DNA of 64,000 nucleotides from Stercorarius parasiticus (GCA_013396915.1 VWZL01003430.1:77184-141183), one strand, 5' to 3'; positions 13,601 through 27,200 are shown, counted from the stretch's first letter. The notes: generated by a model from the letters alone, not told the origin. Program-made: numbers and translations.

Positions 13601-15695
13601 TAATGCTCAGCAAGTGGTTAAATTTGACAAACTTAAATATTTTCCAAAACAATTTATATTTATTAATGGCTACTACAAAATCCATTTGCCCATAATCAAG
13701 CGAAACTTGAAGGTGCTGGCTTTCTTAAGTGCCGAGAGTCAACAATATTAAAGTAAATAGTGGAGGACATTCCAAGATAGTATTAACACAATTGATTTAT
13801 TGATGATTGCACAATGGGAGGTTATCTTTTGTTAATTGACTCTGTAAATAAGCTCATAGGCGTCTCAAGCGAAGAAAAAAGATCTATTGCTACGAGAACG
13901 TCTACAGGGTGAGGCAGCTATGCCACTCCATAAAGCGTCTGCTCTGCTGTAAAACTCCTTGTGGCTGGATGATGGCTGAGAGGCATTTCTAACAATAAAT
14001 CCCAGCAGGTGCTCATGCACACATGGTAAGTGATGCTCAAAATGTTGTTAGCTTGGACTATCCTGTAAGTGAACTAATTCACCTTGGATTTCATGAAAAA
14101 AGGCAAGGATGGAAAATGGAGGGGCCATCCTAGAGCTCACAGCTACATTTACAAATCAGGCGGTGTCCATAGAGCAGCCAGATCTGATCTTTTACTATTT
14201 GATCTTTCCAGGTGATAGTTGGAAAGTCCACTTCTTCACTCTGACCCAGGACCCACCTCTATCACCTCAGGCCTAAGGCCAAATCGTTGCTGGTTCGCCC
14301 AAGCTATGTTGCTAGATACCTCCCCATGAAATGTTATTGCTGCTTCCCTTTGGAGTTCCTTATCTCCACCATGCTCTTTCCTGATTCGAGCAAGACATGG
14401 CTCAAGTTGGGTAACATTTTTACCGTGTCCCTTTCTTGTTATTGCTTGCTTCAGTACCTTTATGGTGAGTAGCAGGGACACTGCTTAGCCAGTGGCTGTG
14501 GACTATCTTGTTCACTAATTTCTAGTCTTCTTGGCTGAAGAGCCCAGTGGAGACAATTTGGTAGCCTACTTTTCCCTGCTTTGGTTTCCATTTTCTTCCC
14601 AACACTGTTTCTTTCTCTCTTTTTGATCCTTCTCTGTTCTTTTTCTGTCTGGTAATCTCATTCTCATCCCACTCTGACCCTGTCTTGACATCAGGAATGA
14701 GCCATAATCAGTCTGAATGTTCTACTTCACTTGGTGTAAGATCCAAGAGGGAAAGTCCTTTGCTCCAAAGTTAACAGCCCTGATCTGTGAGCAAATATAA
14801 GATCTGCTTTTGGCTGACAACGGCAGATAGATGGGTGGAACAGGAGCACTGTGGCCAAGAGCTACTGTGCAGGGACAACCCAGTAGAGCATTTTTATTCC
14901 TCATCTGTTAAATATCAGGAGCTTTCAAAGAAATTGGCTGCTTCTAGTCAGTGACCCTTATGAATCACCTGCACTGAGTCATACTTTCCACGTCATATCA
15001 CCAAAAACCAAACAACCTGAGCCACTTCGCTGGGAGAGCACCTAGTCTGTGGGAACAAGGGCTGTGCTGTGTCCTAATCTCAGTAACAATTAAGACATCA
15101 GATTAATAGGATCTTTAAATGCTTTGATGGATGCAGGTGGAATGCTCTCTGTTTGCATTACTATAAAGCCTATCAGTACCCTTAGCATTAAAGGGCATAG
15201 GGGAACATAAACTGTCAGGGTTGCAAACAAGAACAAGCATGAAGTCTAGAACTAAAAAAAGAGATTAAAAAAAGCCCCACATGTAATTGTACATGTAGCT
15301 TCTGCAGCTTCTGCTAGACGTCACCGAAGCTCAAAGTTTACCTTTGAGAGGACAGGGAATTCCCTTCCCTCATGAGATGTAGTTTCCTTTTTTATCTCCT
15401 TCCCCTTGTTCCTCGACACAAAAATGTCTTCAGTGGTTCACTTAATGACTGTAATGCCCTTGGTTAATAGGATTTCACTGCAATTCCTATCCTTGAGCTT
15501 GGCACTGGAGCCCAGTGTGCATTTACTGTTAGCTGGGTATTTTAAAGTGCTGTCTGCGTGGAAACAGCGTGACAGCCCATTCTCCCAATATTCTGAGTAG
15601 TAATCCTTGGAATTACCCTGGATCAGGCAGAAGTGAAGATCTCGTCTAGAGCACTCAGATTTCTCTGCTGGGATCACAGCTCACGCAAAGATTAA

Positions 15696-15769
15696 AGGCC
15701 ATATCCACAAAGATATTTAGGCACTTCAATAGGAGTGAGGTGCCTGGATACCTCTCACGGGACTGGCCC
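15696..15769. repeat. Relic of short palindromic interspersed repeat
   Basis: The left arm (AGATATTTAGGCACTTC) and right arm (GAGGTGCCTGGATACCTCT) are partly complementary, with an AATAGGAG spacer. GGCC-type ends lie at 15698 and 15766. The layout matches a short inverted-repeat element recurrent in sauropsid DNA, here strongly decayed. Confidence 0.45.
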
Positions 15770-16488
15770 TAACTGCATTTAGCACACACCTGCCTGACGG
15801 GAGTCACAGCACCAAAACTGGTGGGAAACGCCCACTGATTCCCTTTAAAACAGTTGCTAAGTTTTTGTGGGGACTCTACAATAAAGTTTTTCTGGGAGAA
15901 GCCCTGGCTAAAGGGAACCCTTTCTGTATCCTTTAGTTGGAAGAGGGTGGTGAACGCCACTTTTTTTTCCCCAGTTTTTACAGTTCATGAGAAGATGAAT
16001 TTCATATTTTTCTTTTCAATCATCTGATTTGTCGTGACCCCTCCTGTGCACTTCGTGACACCAAAGTGCTTTTCCATTCTTCATTCCATTGCTTTGGGAT
16101 CTATAAAAAGAGCGTCAGTGTTGAGGGATTTCTGAACAGACTGTTTCGTTCCTGTCACTGTCCCGGGAGGATTAGACTTGCGGAAGCTTAGAGTTAGGCT
16201 CATACTTCCCTCTATCCAAATGCCCGGCTCAGAGATAACAGTCTTTGGTCAGGAGGCCTTAATATTCCCGAGGCAGTGCTTGGGATGGTGTGTTTTCACA
16301 TTGCCTCTCTCCATCATATTTGGTACACTTTTCCCCATACGAATTCAGTAATCCAAGCCATTCTCTGGAAGCATCAGTGACTCCCATTTACGTCTTTGCC
16401 ACCTTTTCTAAGAATGCGCTCATTTCATTGATCCCATGTTTCAACGCAGCAGTTGTCCCTGCCATTATCCTTGACCTAATCATAGCAT

Positions 16489-16890
16489 TTAGGGATCCGC
16501 GTGTCTCATGGTCACAGATGAGCACATGGACAGAAACTGCCTTACAGACCTACCCATATAGCTTGCTTTAGATCCATGAGAATGGCGTGTGAAATTCCTA
16601 TTAGGTCCAGTTTCTTCTGAGCTGCGAGAGCCAAGATAGTTGTACTTCATAATCTGCTGGAATGCTTCTTCGCTGGCTTGGCATAGCCGGCCCCGCAGAG
16701 GGAAGAGGGGGGAGAGGATGTGCTCCAGCCCTAAGATCAGATGTCGGGCACAGGTGCTGGCAGCGGAGCAGCGCCGCAGCCCCCGGTATGAAATCACAAG
16801 CTGGCCTTGTTCTACGGACTTTCTGAAAACAGCCCAAGATTGTGTATCATGAGTTATGATGGTGATATAGAACTGAAAACCTGGCTGCAT
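16489..16890 (-). other. Unrecognised 133-codon open frame
   Basis: The frame begins at the ATG at 16888-16890, directly after a CAG that could be a splice acceptor with a poor pyrimidine tract. The central part (about residues 35-95) has a balanced amino-acid mix, GC-rich third positions (CTG, GCC, CTC) and no low complexity. No domain, signal peptide or membrane segment is recognised. Roughly the last 35 codons look like ordinary non-coding DNA, so a real exon, if any, would end near 16600. Several frames of this length are expected by chance in 64 kb, so this is a candidate only. Confidence 0.15.
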
Positions 16891-17770
16891 CTGTTAGTTA
16901 AAGTCGCTGCGAGAGTCTGGGAGGCTGCTAGCTCAGTGTTTCGGCTAAATCTCAAATAGGGTGGCTGCACTTTACCTTCCTAATTAAACTCCCTGCTAGT
17001 TTTTGTTGCTCAGGTTAATTTTTACTTCCCCTTTCTCTCACAAGCTGACATGGGTTAGTGCTGGCAACAGAGACACCTATTCACTGTGTAAACTTTGGAT
17101 CTGGATTGTCTTGTCCCCAGATGTTGTAAGGTCCTTTGAGCTGCCACTTTCTGTCCCAGTGGCCACATGTCGGAGGAAGAGAAGAGATCTCCTCTCACAG
17201 TGGTCAAAGTTTTGGTTGACTGGAGACATATGTTGAGGCAAGCCTGTAATTTTTGTCATTTTTTTCTCAAATGGGCCAAGAACATATGTAAATACTGGTA
17301 GCACACATCTGATTTTGCACGTTGCAAGTGAAGAAGCAGCTTTTTAGGCAGATATAGAGCATGTACAATCTTTTACACCTTTATTTTGATAGTATGTACA
17401 TGTTTTTTTTCTCAGGGTCTGGCTGCTCATAGACGTTCTGCTGTGTGTTATTTTCTCATCTTGTATCACAAGTGAAGTATCTGGTCCCGTTCCAGCGCAA
17501 ATGAATGTTAGACATCTCCTTGGCTTCCAAAGGGCAATGTCAAACCTAAATGAGGAAGAGGTAGAACGGTGCTGGGATGAGACACTCCTAAAAGCCTCTT
17601 AAGTGATCCAGGAAGGAGCATTCATAAGTGCTCCTCTTCCCTCTAAGACATTAATGAGTCACTCCTTAATCACAAACTGTCTATGCAGAGCGCTGCCCTC
17701 CTGACACAAGAGCGAGCTTCATCTCTGCAGACCTTTAAAATAAGTCCTCTAGGCTTTCTTTCTTTTACAG

Positions 17771-17842
17771 GAGATAGCTGACCCCAGTGACCTTGCTCCT
17801 CTCCAAATCATGAGTTCATCCTATAGATGCGAGGGGATATAG
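17771..17842 (+). other. Candidate terminal coding exon (weak)
   Basis: A strong acceptor (TTTCTTTCTTTTACAG, ending 17770) is followed by 23 open codons in phase 0 reading EIADPSDLAPLQIM and on to a TAG at 17840-17842. An AATAAA lies at 18341-18346, about 500 bases downstream. The peptide is unfamiliar and no upstream exon can be tied to it. Confidence 0.12.
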
Positions 17843-20135
17843 TATTCCTTTCGCTCCCGGTCCTAAACCCTGGTCTTGGCCTTAGCGCAGGCTGCCCAGG
17901 AAATTGCTGTGTCCTGTCCCTCTCCTAGCACTGGCAAAGCTCCTGCAGTGGGCAAAACGGTCCTTTTACACAGTTTGCACGTCATTTTTTTTTTGATGTT
18001 TGAAGCACTTTGGGTCATTTGGAGATAAAGGGTGCGCCATAACTGGAAGTCCTTATTATGAAATCAATAAATAATAGCAGAGTTAGCTCCTTGCTGTTAG
18101 ACATGCTAATTTTTACCTCGGTTGCCATACGCACAACATGGCATTATTTTTCGGTTTCCTTCATGCTCTTGGTGGCTGAACACACCATCAAAAACGATTC
18201 TCGTAGAAATTTTTGTGTTGGCCAAATATTTTCGGCACAGGAGGGGCCTTGCAGAGTTGAAAAGGGAAACTTGCCTTCCTAATAACTCATAGCTGTTGTG
18301 GCTACTATGTAAATCTCTTTATCCAATCAATCAGACATGAAATAAAATACACTGACCTGATGCTTGGCTAGCATGTAAAGTCACATGAGGCCTGGGGAGT
18401 TATAGGGCAGAAGAAGGAGTTTTCGTTCCCCGTTTTGTAAAACGATATCTGCTGGGCTCATTAAGTGAAAATATTTTGGGGCCTGTGTCTTACAAGGTAA
18501 ACTTGCTCTATTGTGCAGAAGAACATTCACTGAAATAGCTAACATGGATCATCTGATGACATTAGCTTTGTAAGTAATTTCCATGATGTCAAGGGTACAC
18601 TGGAGATTAAAGGGGGATTAAGGCCTACTTGCACAGTCAAAGCATCACAGTAAATTGACTTGACTTGGCAGGCTGCACCAAAAGTTGGCAAGTTTTCACT
18701 AACTAATCATATAAAATCCAGGTTTGTGGTGTTAGTTAGACTACACTTTCACAGAGGCCAGGAAACGTTAAGCTTTCAAGGTGGGAGGTTTTAGGAGCTA
18801 AAGGAGGAAAAGGGAGGGGAAGACTGTCAAGGAGACTTTCGCAATGTCAAGGTGCCAAGAGGTGCTAAGTAAAATAACGACCCAGTTTTGCTGGAGAAGG
18901 CTCTGCCTTTTGGGAGCAAGCTGGTTGGATTTCTACCCAAAGGGCTTTTCCTCCAGCAAAGTTTATTTTTTCCCTCCCTCTCGCTGTCACAAAATGCAAT
19001 CTCCTCTTAAAGGATCAGACCCCGCACAGGAACTTCACTGAATAAAGATGAGTTTATATTTTAAAAAGGAAACAGCTGGATTGCAAAAGCAAGGGAGGTA
19101 GGCAGCTCTTGTTTCATTAGCTAAGGGAAACTCAGGGCCCCAGAGGAGAACAACTGGGAGAGCAGCCATGACAGAGGGAAAAAAAAAAAAGGAAACAGAA
19201 GATCATAAAGAACTAATAATGAAAAATGGAAAGTGAGAATGAGCCAAGAAAAACAGGCAATAAATAGATTTTTTAAAAAAAGAAGCTGGGGGGAGAGACA
19301 GAAATGTAAAGCGACCAAGCAGGAAAAGAGCAGGGCAGAGAGTATGGATTTTCTGGAAATAAAATAAATAATTCTGAAATTTCTCAAGAACCTGATGAAA
19401 CACTGGAAGCTGATCTCTCGATCTCCGAACTGGTGGCCACTTCAGTATCAAAACAAAGGAGGAGCACTGCGTGCAATCGCCTGGCAATTTGTATGCTGCT
19501 TCCACTGGAAAAAACCAGAGTGAGTTTGGCTGGGCAAGAGAGTCCAGGCTCCATCCATGCTGATGAATTAGGGTCCTCTAAGAGCAGCTTATAAAAAAAA
19601 TGCCTCATGATTGTTTAGAAGGATCCAGTCAACTGTTTATCTGTGCAGTAATCACTGGATGATGAGTTGGAGATAACCTGGGTGTGGGACTGTGCGTAGC
19701 GGGAGTCGCTGAATGGTTTCAGATGAAGAAAGAGTAGAGATTGAAGGAAGAGGGGGCTAGGAAGAAAAACAGATACTAGTCTGTCCTTCGTCTTGAAATC
19801 TGTTCATTGTGGTAAAACATATAAACATGGCCAAGACTTCATAGTCCAAGAGAGAACAGATTTTTTTTTTTCAGCTGCCCTTCAATTAGATCCATAATAA
19901 TCCTACAGCTTTATATGGTTTACAGACGACACTTTGCCCAGCAGAAATGGTGCTATTCTTTAAATTGTGCTGTGCTCATTAGGTTTTAATAGGAGCAGTT
20001 GTTTAAAGGGTGGGTGGGGGCGGGAGGGGGAATGCACTTGGTGATGCATAGTGGAATGTACATTAATCTTGTTAATGACAACACAGTTAATGGCTGGCAA
20101 AACATTACTTTTGAATTAACCTTTCTCTTTTGCAG

Positions 20136-20312
20136 GCTACACTTGAGAAACAGAGCCAGGACACCGAAGATACAAGGAAAGTGCATGAAGACAGGGATAC
20201 AGGATTTCCTATGATTTTATGTTGTTCTTAATTAGGAAGCATATTGGCAGCAAATGCTAACATGTGTTGGGATGTTTAGCTGTAGCCAAATAAATGTTTT
20301 CTATTACAACTC
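20136..20312 (+). other. Candidate terminal exon with polyadenylation signal
   Basis: A good acceptor (CTTTCTCTTTTGCAG, ending 20135) is followed in phase 0 by 31 charged codons beginning ATLEKQSQDTEDTRKVHEDR and a TAA at 20229-20231. AATAAA follows at 20289-20294, with a T/G-rich downstream stretch at about 20339-20358. Acceptor, short open stretch, stop, AATAAA and downstream element appear in the right order within 220 bases, as expected for the last exon of a small gene or a long non-coding RNA. I do not recognise the peptide. Donors upstream (for example AAG|GTAAAC at 18497) cannot be linked to it from sequence alone. Confidence 0.25.
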
Positions 20313-23300
20313 TGAATTCTTTGCCTAGCCAGAGCCCATGCTGTTCTGTTCATGTCTTACAAAATCCCTTTATAAGTCATTTTGGGGGCCAATTTTCTGT
20401 TGGCGTATACAGCAGAGTTACTTTGAACATATGCACTCAGACTCCAGAAGGGTCGTTGTCCTCATTTTTTTTTTTTAAATTCTAATTTTTTTTTTTGAGT
20501 GATAAATGGGGAAGCCCTTCTTATGAAATGCTTCTGTAACCCAACTAAACAATAGCCTTTACTGAGCATGCTCACTTAAAGCAAAAAAGTAAGGAACAGA
20601 TATAACTGGTTTTCTCCAGTCACATGTTCACACATAGGCTGAATGAATAATCCATAATGAATCATTTATCTGACATTCAATCTCTTTCCTCTGTTTATGA
20701 ATGGTCTGCAAATACTCTGCAGCGTTGATTTTTTTTTTTTTTCGGTTCTGTTTGTCATTTCAAATTATTAGTTAAATAATTTCTGATCTGGCTTGTAGGT
20801 TATTTGAGAACAGTTTGCTGTGACTATTCACAATTTATAACTCCTGTTACTTCAATGAAGTGAACACATAACTGGGGTCTGACTTGAGCAGTGCAAGTCT
20901 TCTCTCGTGTAAATGGAAATTTAGGGTTTTCCCTTTGCAAATACCCTTCTACATTTACTTTGATTATTATGTGAAATTTTTCTTGATGATCTAGCCACCT
21001 CTAGGTAGGAAATCCGGCTGGTGTCTCCCACCTCTGTGTTTGAGTCCTGTATGGTCAACTTATTCTAGTAGAGGTTGGAACTTTTCTGAAACTGGTTGTC
21101 AGATGGCATGGTCCCCATCATAAGGTATAGCTCCTGCCTGCACAAACCCAGTAGAACAATTGTCACAGAGGGCAGATTTAAATGAAAAGGGAATTTAACA
21201 CAGTCTTCTGAGTTGCTGCATTGGCCTTCTCCAAGTCCGGTGCTTGAGTCTGACAGTGTGTTATTGTGCGCCCATGTAGGCAGGGGCCTGATTCCCTCCT
21301 GCGAGGGGTGGAAGATCCTCAGTCCATAGGTGCAGAAACACTCTGTTGATTTCTTTTGGAGGACCAGAGGGCTGGAGTGGAACATGCTGAGTTTGGTTTA
21401 CATCCATTTCATAATATCTTTGCATTCTTCTCTTCCAAACTTCTAAGTTACAAAGATGGAGAAGATAAGACATAGGTCTTCTTGTGAAGAGCCCCAGTGT
21501 GTCACGATTGAGGCACTCATCCTAATAAAGCCTTCAGCATTAACGTGAAAGAGGAAGACGGAAGAGAATACCCTTGTGATAAAGATCCTGTCTGGATTCA
21601 GGACATCCTTCATCCTTTCTGAAATAACAGAAACACTCCAGAAAGCTGGAGTGACTCAACTTATAAAAGCAGAGCTGCAGATGCAGCTAGTGGGATTGAC
21701 TACCAGAGGACATCGATAACTTAAGTGGTTAAAGGTAATTCTGGCTAGTAGGGAAAATAGAGCAACTAGTCACTAAGATTGTCCATGAGTCTGGACAAGG
21801 CTCTTCTCCCTGCCTCAATGTCTGGTAGTAGAAGAGTTGCTGGTGTTTTGAGCTGTGAGACAGTAAAAATTGTTTTCACAGATTTCTGTGAGTGATTTTT
21901 AAGGTTAGGTGTATGAATTCACACTCTGGGCTGACGAAGATTTTTTTTTCTTCAGGCCCTGGTGTAAATAATTCAAGCTAATTAGTCTCAAATAAAGTAT
22001 ATAAAAGTTATGAATGTACGCTTCTTATGTTTATTAGTGCACTGTTTGGCTTCCATCATATTTTGGTTCTAAGATTTTGTGTTTTTTATGATCAGAAAGT
22101 TCTTTTCTTCCCTTAGGTGTTTATGAAAACAGAAAAGGAAAGGAAAAAAAAAGGATTTATCTGCTATGACTATTTTGCACGGACTCCCTTGCTGCTAGAG
22201 GGGGAAAGAAGGTGCTCAGGGACTGCCCATTAACTAGCATGTATGAAAGACAATGAACAATGGAGCTAAAAATAACTCACAACCATATAAGTATAGCAGT
22301 TGTTCTGTGTTGCTGCAAATATCAATTTATGGTGAAAAGAAGGAAGACAAGTTACAGTATTTAATTACTTGTGAATGTGATTAGCTGCTTGAAAACTTAA
22401 GGACCATATCATATCAAAATCCCATACCATAAAAAGAAACTTGCTCTTAATTTTCTTCTCAAATTGGACTCCATTAATCACTGTAAAAGTTTCAAAACCA
22501 TTTGGCTGAAGAACTCGGATAACAGGAGGCTTTCAGGAGGTCATGCTCTCTGATTGGCATTCTTGACCCTCTGTTGTCTCAGTTTCCCATCTCCTGGCTT
22601 CACTCTAGCTGTAGTAAGCTAGCTGTCTCTGGGGTAGGTTGCTCTGTTACCAGTGTGAAATCCTGCATGGGCTCATGTTGCATTGGACTGGAGCATTCAA
22701 CAGAGCACGCAGGAAAGAGAAGTGGCACCAGCCGTTCAGCCAGGCCTTAGAGTTCGGCTTCAAAGAAAGGCAGGGGTTGCAGTGGGGTGGTTGTGAACCT
22801 AGCAGAGATTATAAGTAGACCTTTGGAGTCCCGGCTGACATTTAAAGGCTTGAGGCCTGATGTAGAGCAAAGAAATGTCAATCTTTAAAAGAGTGGACTG
22901 GGCTAGTTAGTAGGAAGGAATGTCAAAAGAGACTTTATAGGCGTCTCTTAAAGTTGAAGTAAATGTATTTCATTCCTTTGATATGAGCATGCTTTTTCTT
23001 GATTTACCTGTGAATGAACGCCACAAGAGCTAGAGTTGGTTAACAGATGCTTGAAATGACAGAGACTGGGAGACCGGTTAACAATTGACTGAGGAAACAT
23101 AACTTGTAAGCCTGCCTTATATCGGAGTTAAATCATCCCATCTGATGTGTTGGGAGCTGGATCTCCACACTTGTTCTTGTGGCTCAGAGACACATTTGAA
23201 CCATCGAGCGGTTATTCACACCTAACCCTTTTTAGGATCCCCCATTATTCTTATTAACAACAGCGAGCACTACCAAGAAGAAAAAAAAATATCATTCTTC

Positions 23301-23964
23301 CACAAAAAGGTAAAAACATAATAGTGAATTAAAGTTCTAAATGATAGGACTGTTAACATAATGCCTTTTGTCCAGAACGAACTATAAAACACACATATAT
23401 ACAATGGAGAAAACCCTGTAAATGTGTAATGGACAAAAAAATATATATATAATAAAACTGTTGAAAGAATGCATTTTCTCAGCACCAAGGCTATCCATAA
23501 AATTTTTACAGTTTTCCACTATATAACATTATCCTTCATAAAAAATGATATTTTAAAGCAAAAAGGTTGGCAAAAGAAACAATTGGTAGTTAACGGAAGG
23601 ACGGGATTACAGCACTGTGCCTTTGCTGTGAACGGTGGAATAGAAAATGAAAAACATTTGGGGCATTATATGAAGCCCAGCAGTCATGCTCCATATGGTT
23701 TGAAGAGTTGAGCAATGCTTGACAAAGATTTTACGACTTCATTTTCTTAACATTGAATATTATTCCTTCAATCTAGGCCTCCCACCCCATTCCTTGTCTT
23801 AAATTTCTCCTGGTTTTCAGACAAAGAAATCTGTTTTATTAGTATGTATCATTTCTATAGAGTTTAATCACATCTGGTTTAATGTGCTGTTTTGTTACCA
23901 GCATGGCGTTTCTGAGGAATGCCCTGTAATCAGGGTATTGAGGCAAAATTGAGGTAATCTGGTC

Positions 23965-24100
23965 CCCAGATCCTCTAGCAACTTCCTATGTGACCTGATG
24001 CGAGTTATTTCATCTCTTTCTATTTCAGTTCCCCATCTGTAGAATGGAAAAAATAGTATTTCTGTATATCAGACATTACCGTGATAAGTTTTAGGATAGA
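23965..24100 (+). repeat. MIR-type tRNA-derived SINE relic
   Basis: It shows the MIR core order: CTATGTGACCT, then TTATTTCATCTCTTTC, CAGTTCCCCATCTGTAGAAT, and an A/T-rich stretch matching the usual GGGGATAATAATAG part. The match to the well-known phrase on cagtttccccatctgtaaaa is nearly complete. This is an ancient amniote SINE, not mobile. Confidence 0.72.
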
Positions 24101-24147
24101 TAGCTAGAGTCATCTGTATAAGAGGACAGGTCAATATTTCTGGATAA

Positions 24148-24205
24148 TTGGATTTGGAACACAGAACTTCCTGGCTCCCAAACCTGTGCTCAGACAGATC
24201 AGCAG
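24148..24205 (-). repeat. Possible MIR 5' fragment in reverse orientation
   Basis: GGATTTGGAACACAGAACTT then CCTGGCTCCCAAACCTGTGCTC resembles the reverse complement of the MIR 5' part (usually ggatttgaacccaggtct, then cctgactccaagcccagtgctc). It lies about 50 bases after a MIR in the opposite direction. Confidence 0.4.
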
Positions 24206-24209
24206 ATTA

Positions 24210-27200
24210 AAATTTTATCTCTTGGTCCGCATCATGACTTTCAAAAACAAATATTGCTCCCCTCTGCCATAAAATAGAGATTGATTAGTTACTCATTCTT
24301 CAGTCTACAACCTACTGCCATGTGTGCTGCCATCAGTAAAAGGAGGTCCGTAACCTTCCCCAGAAATGGGTGTGGATTATCCTTATTTTTATCTGACGTT
24401 TGAATCATTGGGCACAGCTGGGGATTGGGCCAAGTTGTACGTTTGTAATGATGGGCACACTCATCATGAAATGAGAATTCCTGCTGCAAATGCGCACTGC
24501 AGAAGCAAGGGTATCTGTGTCTCACCTCCGGAAAAACAGTTAGGAGGTTCATGGAGATCTCAACATCAGTACACAATCCTCTATGTAGATACAAGCAGCA
24601 TGTTTACTGTTACTACAGATGACCTAAACGGAAAAATTCAGACCTAGATCCAAACATTTTGAAAGTCTGAGTATTTGGATCTGCAGTCTTAGCTTGGATG
24701 AATCCCTAAAAAGGAATTACCGCTGTCGTTTATTACATCAATTCACATACTACGCAATACAAAAGAGATCTTTCCTGAAACACCACTTTTCATTTCATTT
24801 ATTTTGCTTCACGGTGAAAGGCAGCTTTCTTCTAACCCTTCTCCTGCTGTATCTGAGTGCGTGCCCTCACATGTGGATCTCACGTGTGGTGGTATTTCAG
24901 ATGGCATGTTCTGTATTAGGTGGATAGAGTATCACTGGTGGTATGTTTTATCCCATAGACTCACTACACTGGGGAGCACTCAGCTGGTTAATATTTCATT
25001 TGGATTCTTTTCTCTTTGCTTTCCAACCATCTATGTAAACTTTTAGACAGCCGGTCTGGTTTTAGGAGGTGATTTCCTTGCTGTGGATTAGGGATCCATT
25101 TGTGAGTCACTCTTCAGGCACTTCAGAGGAGTAGATTTCAGACCTGAAAGAATGTATTGTAAACAGAATAGTGTGCTTTCAAAATTAGCTCACGTACCAA
25201 ATTATGTATTTACTTAATACACCTTAATGGCTTTTGAAGAGGCCATTAGGCTCTATTGCGTAAATAGTATGTATACCAAAATATGTATTTAACCTAGATA
25301 GGGCGGTTTCCCATTGTTGGTTTTCCTTCCTTCTTTACAAAGTTTTATCTTCATGGCCTTTTTAAAGCCTATTATTCTTGAAGAATTTATCCTCCAGGAG
25401 ATTGTTTCGGACAGTGGCAGCTGAGAGGGCAGGGAGGAGAGGGGGTTCTTGAGTTTTAATGTGTTGAAAGGAGAAATAGCTGTCAGAGCGGCTAATAGGA
25501 CTTTGCAGACTTTGGAGTGGGCAAAGGAGAAATTCACGTATTATTAAGCAAAATAATTTTCTTAAAGGGAAGTATCCCACGGGGCTCTGTGTCCTGATCC
25601 TAATTTAGGCTGTTCCTGCATCAGACAACTTTCTGTTTTCGCATTGGGCTGACTGTGAACAGCCCTACATCTTCATGAGAGAGGCGTGTAGAAGAGAAAG
25701 AGCCCCTTCTTTGCTCCCGTTACCGAGACGCAGGACCTGCTGGTGCTGGAGGCACCCTGCCGTGGTGGGACCTTCAAAGGGCTCCTCATGCCCCTAACCC
25801 CTCAGGGTCAGGATACAGTCTGACACTGCCAGCTTGGTAGTTCAAAGAGGCCCTAAACTGTGCTGGGATTTTGGGCAAAGAACTTAAGCTTTCTATTTGG
25901 TTCGTCATTTGTATATAAATATGGAGAACTGGGATAATGATCCTTGACAGTGGCTTTGTAAGCATCACTTGATTGGAATTGAATTAATAGCAAGAATATT
26001 CAATGTGAGAGGGCTACTAAATGAGTTGGGACTGGTGGGAAATAAATGGGGAAATAAGTACAAACAAGCTGAAAACTGCTGGGTTTCACTGTTTAACTGC
26101 TACCTCCTGTAACCGGCACAGAAAGTAAGCCATATATCTGCTAATGTCACAGGTGTACTCACAGCTAGCTCATAATGGAAAAAATACCTGTAAATAACTG
26201 CTCAGTTACAGCAAATGCCAAAAATTACAGTCCATGTTATTTGCAGGTGATCCCACCAATCCTAGCCACGTTCATCGGTTTGGAAATAATAACAAACCCA
26301 TATCAAAACTGCAGAAAAAGATGTTATCTTGCACAGAAAATGCAATGAGAACTAGCAGCTAAGTGCTAAAAATAGAAGTGTTGTATGAAGCCTTGTAACT
26401 TTGGCGTATAGTCACGAAGTGCAGAGTGAGAGAGAGAGTGGAGAGCATTCCCGGCACTGGGCGAGAAAGAAAAGAATGATGGACACACAGGGATAACCAG
26501 CAGAAGGGGAGAAGAAAAGTTTTCTAAGTTTTAATGGAACTTATTATAGACTTCTGTGTTTTTGTGGGCTCTGGAAAGTTCCTGTGTACATTAATCAGTC
26601 TATTAAACAAACACTTCCGCGAACAGTCTCTGCAAACTTCTCAAGTTGGTTCACCTGGGTCAACCTGCAGGATGGAAGGGGGCAAGAAGACTTATTGGTC
26701 TCCTTAAGAAACTAGTTAACTACAAGTAAAATCAACATCATGAAAATGAATTCAGCATTATGGATCTCTGACATAAATCGCTCTCCTGCAAAACTCTCTT
26801 TTTAGCAATCCTCTTGCCTATGTGACTTCAGGCAGGTATCTCCAGTTAAAGCAGGTTTTGGATATACTTGAAATTGTCCTGACTTGATTTCTAAAAGAAA
26901 CCAAATTAATTCCAAATTTAAATTAGGAAGGACAATAAAATAATAATAATCATGAAGAACTGGACTATTGCTAGTAGGCCCATTAATGATGCCGTTTTTT
27001 ATCATTAACTTGAATGCATGTACGAACAGAGTATTATACCAGAAATGATTTGGTGCAAATGCATTCAAGCAATGTTATCAACTGCAGACCAAAAATGCAA
27101 TCGGAGCTGTATTGTTCTTTTTCATTGACTTTTTGTTGACCACAGGAAAAACTGGTTTTAAAGTACAACACAGTAACGCAGGCTAAAGGAGCGAAAAACT

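Larger units (their letters stand above)
9500..16480. other. Non-coding stretch
   Basis: No gene is recognised. Contents are a TG-rich microsatellite at 10644-10680, a faint SINE-like stretch at 10785-10870, a palindromic repeat relic at 15696-15769 and a TATA-like box at 16101-16110. Frames are short and lack shared features. Confidence 0.6.
16900..23960. other. Non-coding stretch with candidate terminal exons
   Basis: No gene is recognised. Acceptor-led segments at 17771-17842 and 20136-20312 are listed separately. A weak palindromic repeat trace lies near 20840-20890. The remainder is AT-rich with short A/T runs (19179-19190, 19860-19871, 20465-20476, 20730-20742). Confidence 0.55.

Noticed and set aside
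16101..16110. TATA-like CTATAAAAAG on the plus strand
   Set aside because: No donor, open frame or CpG enrichment follows at a sensible distance.
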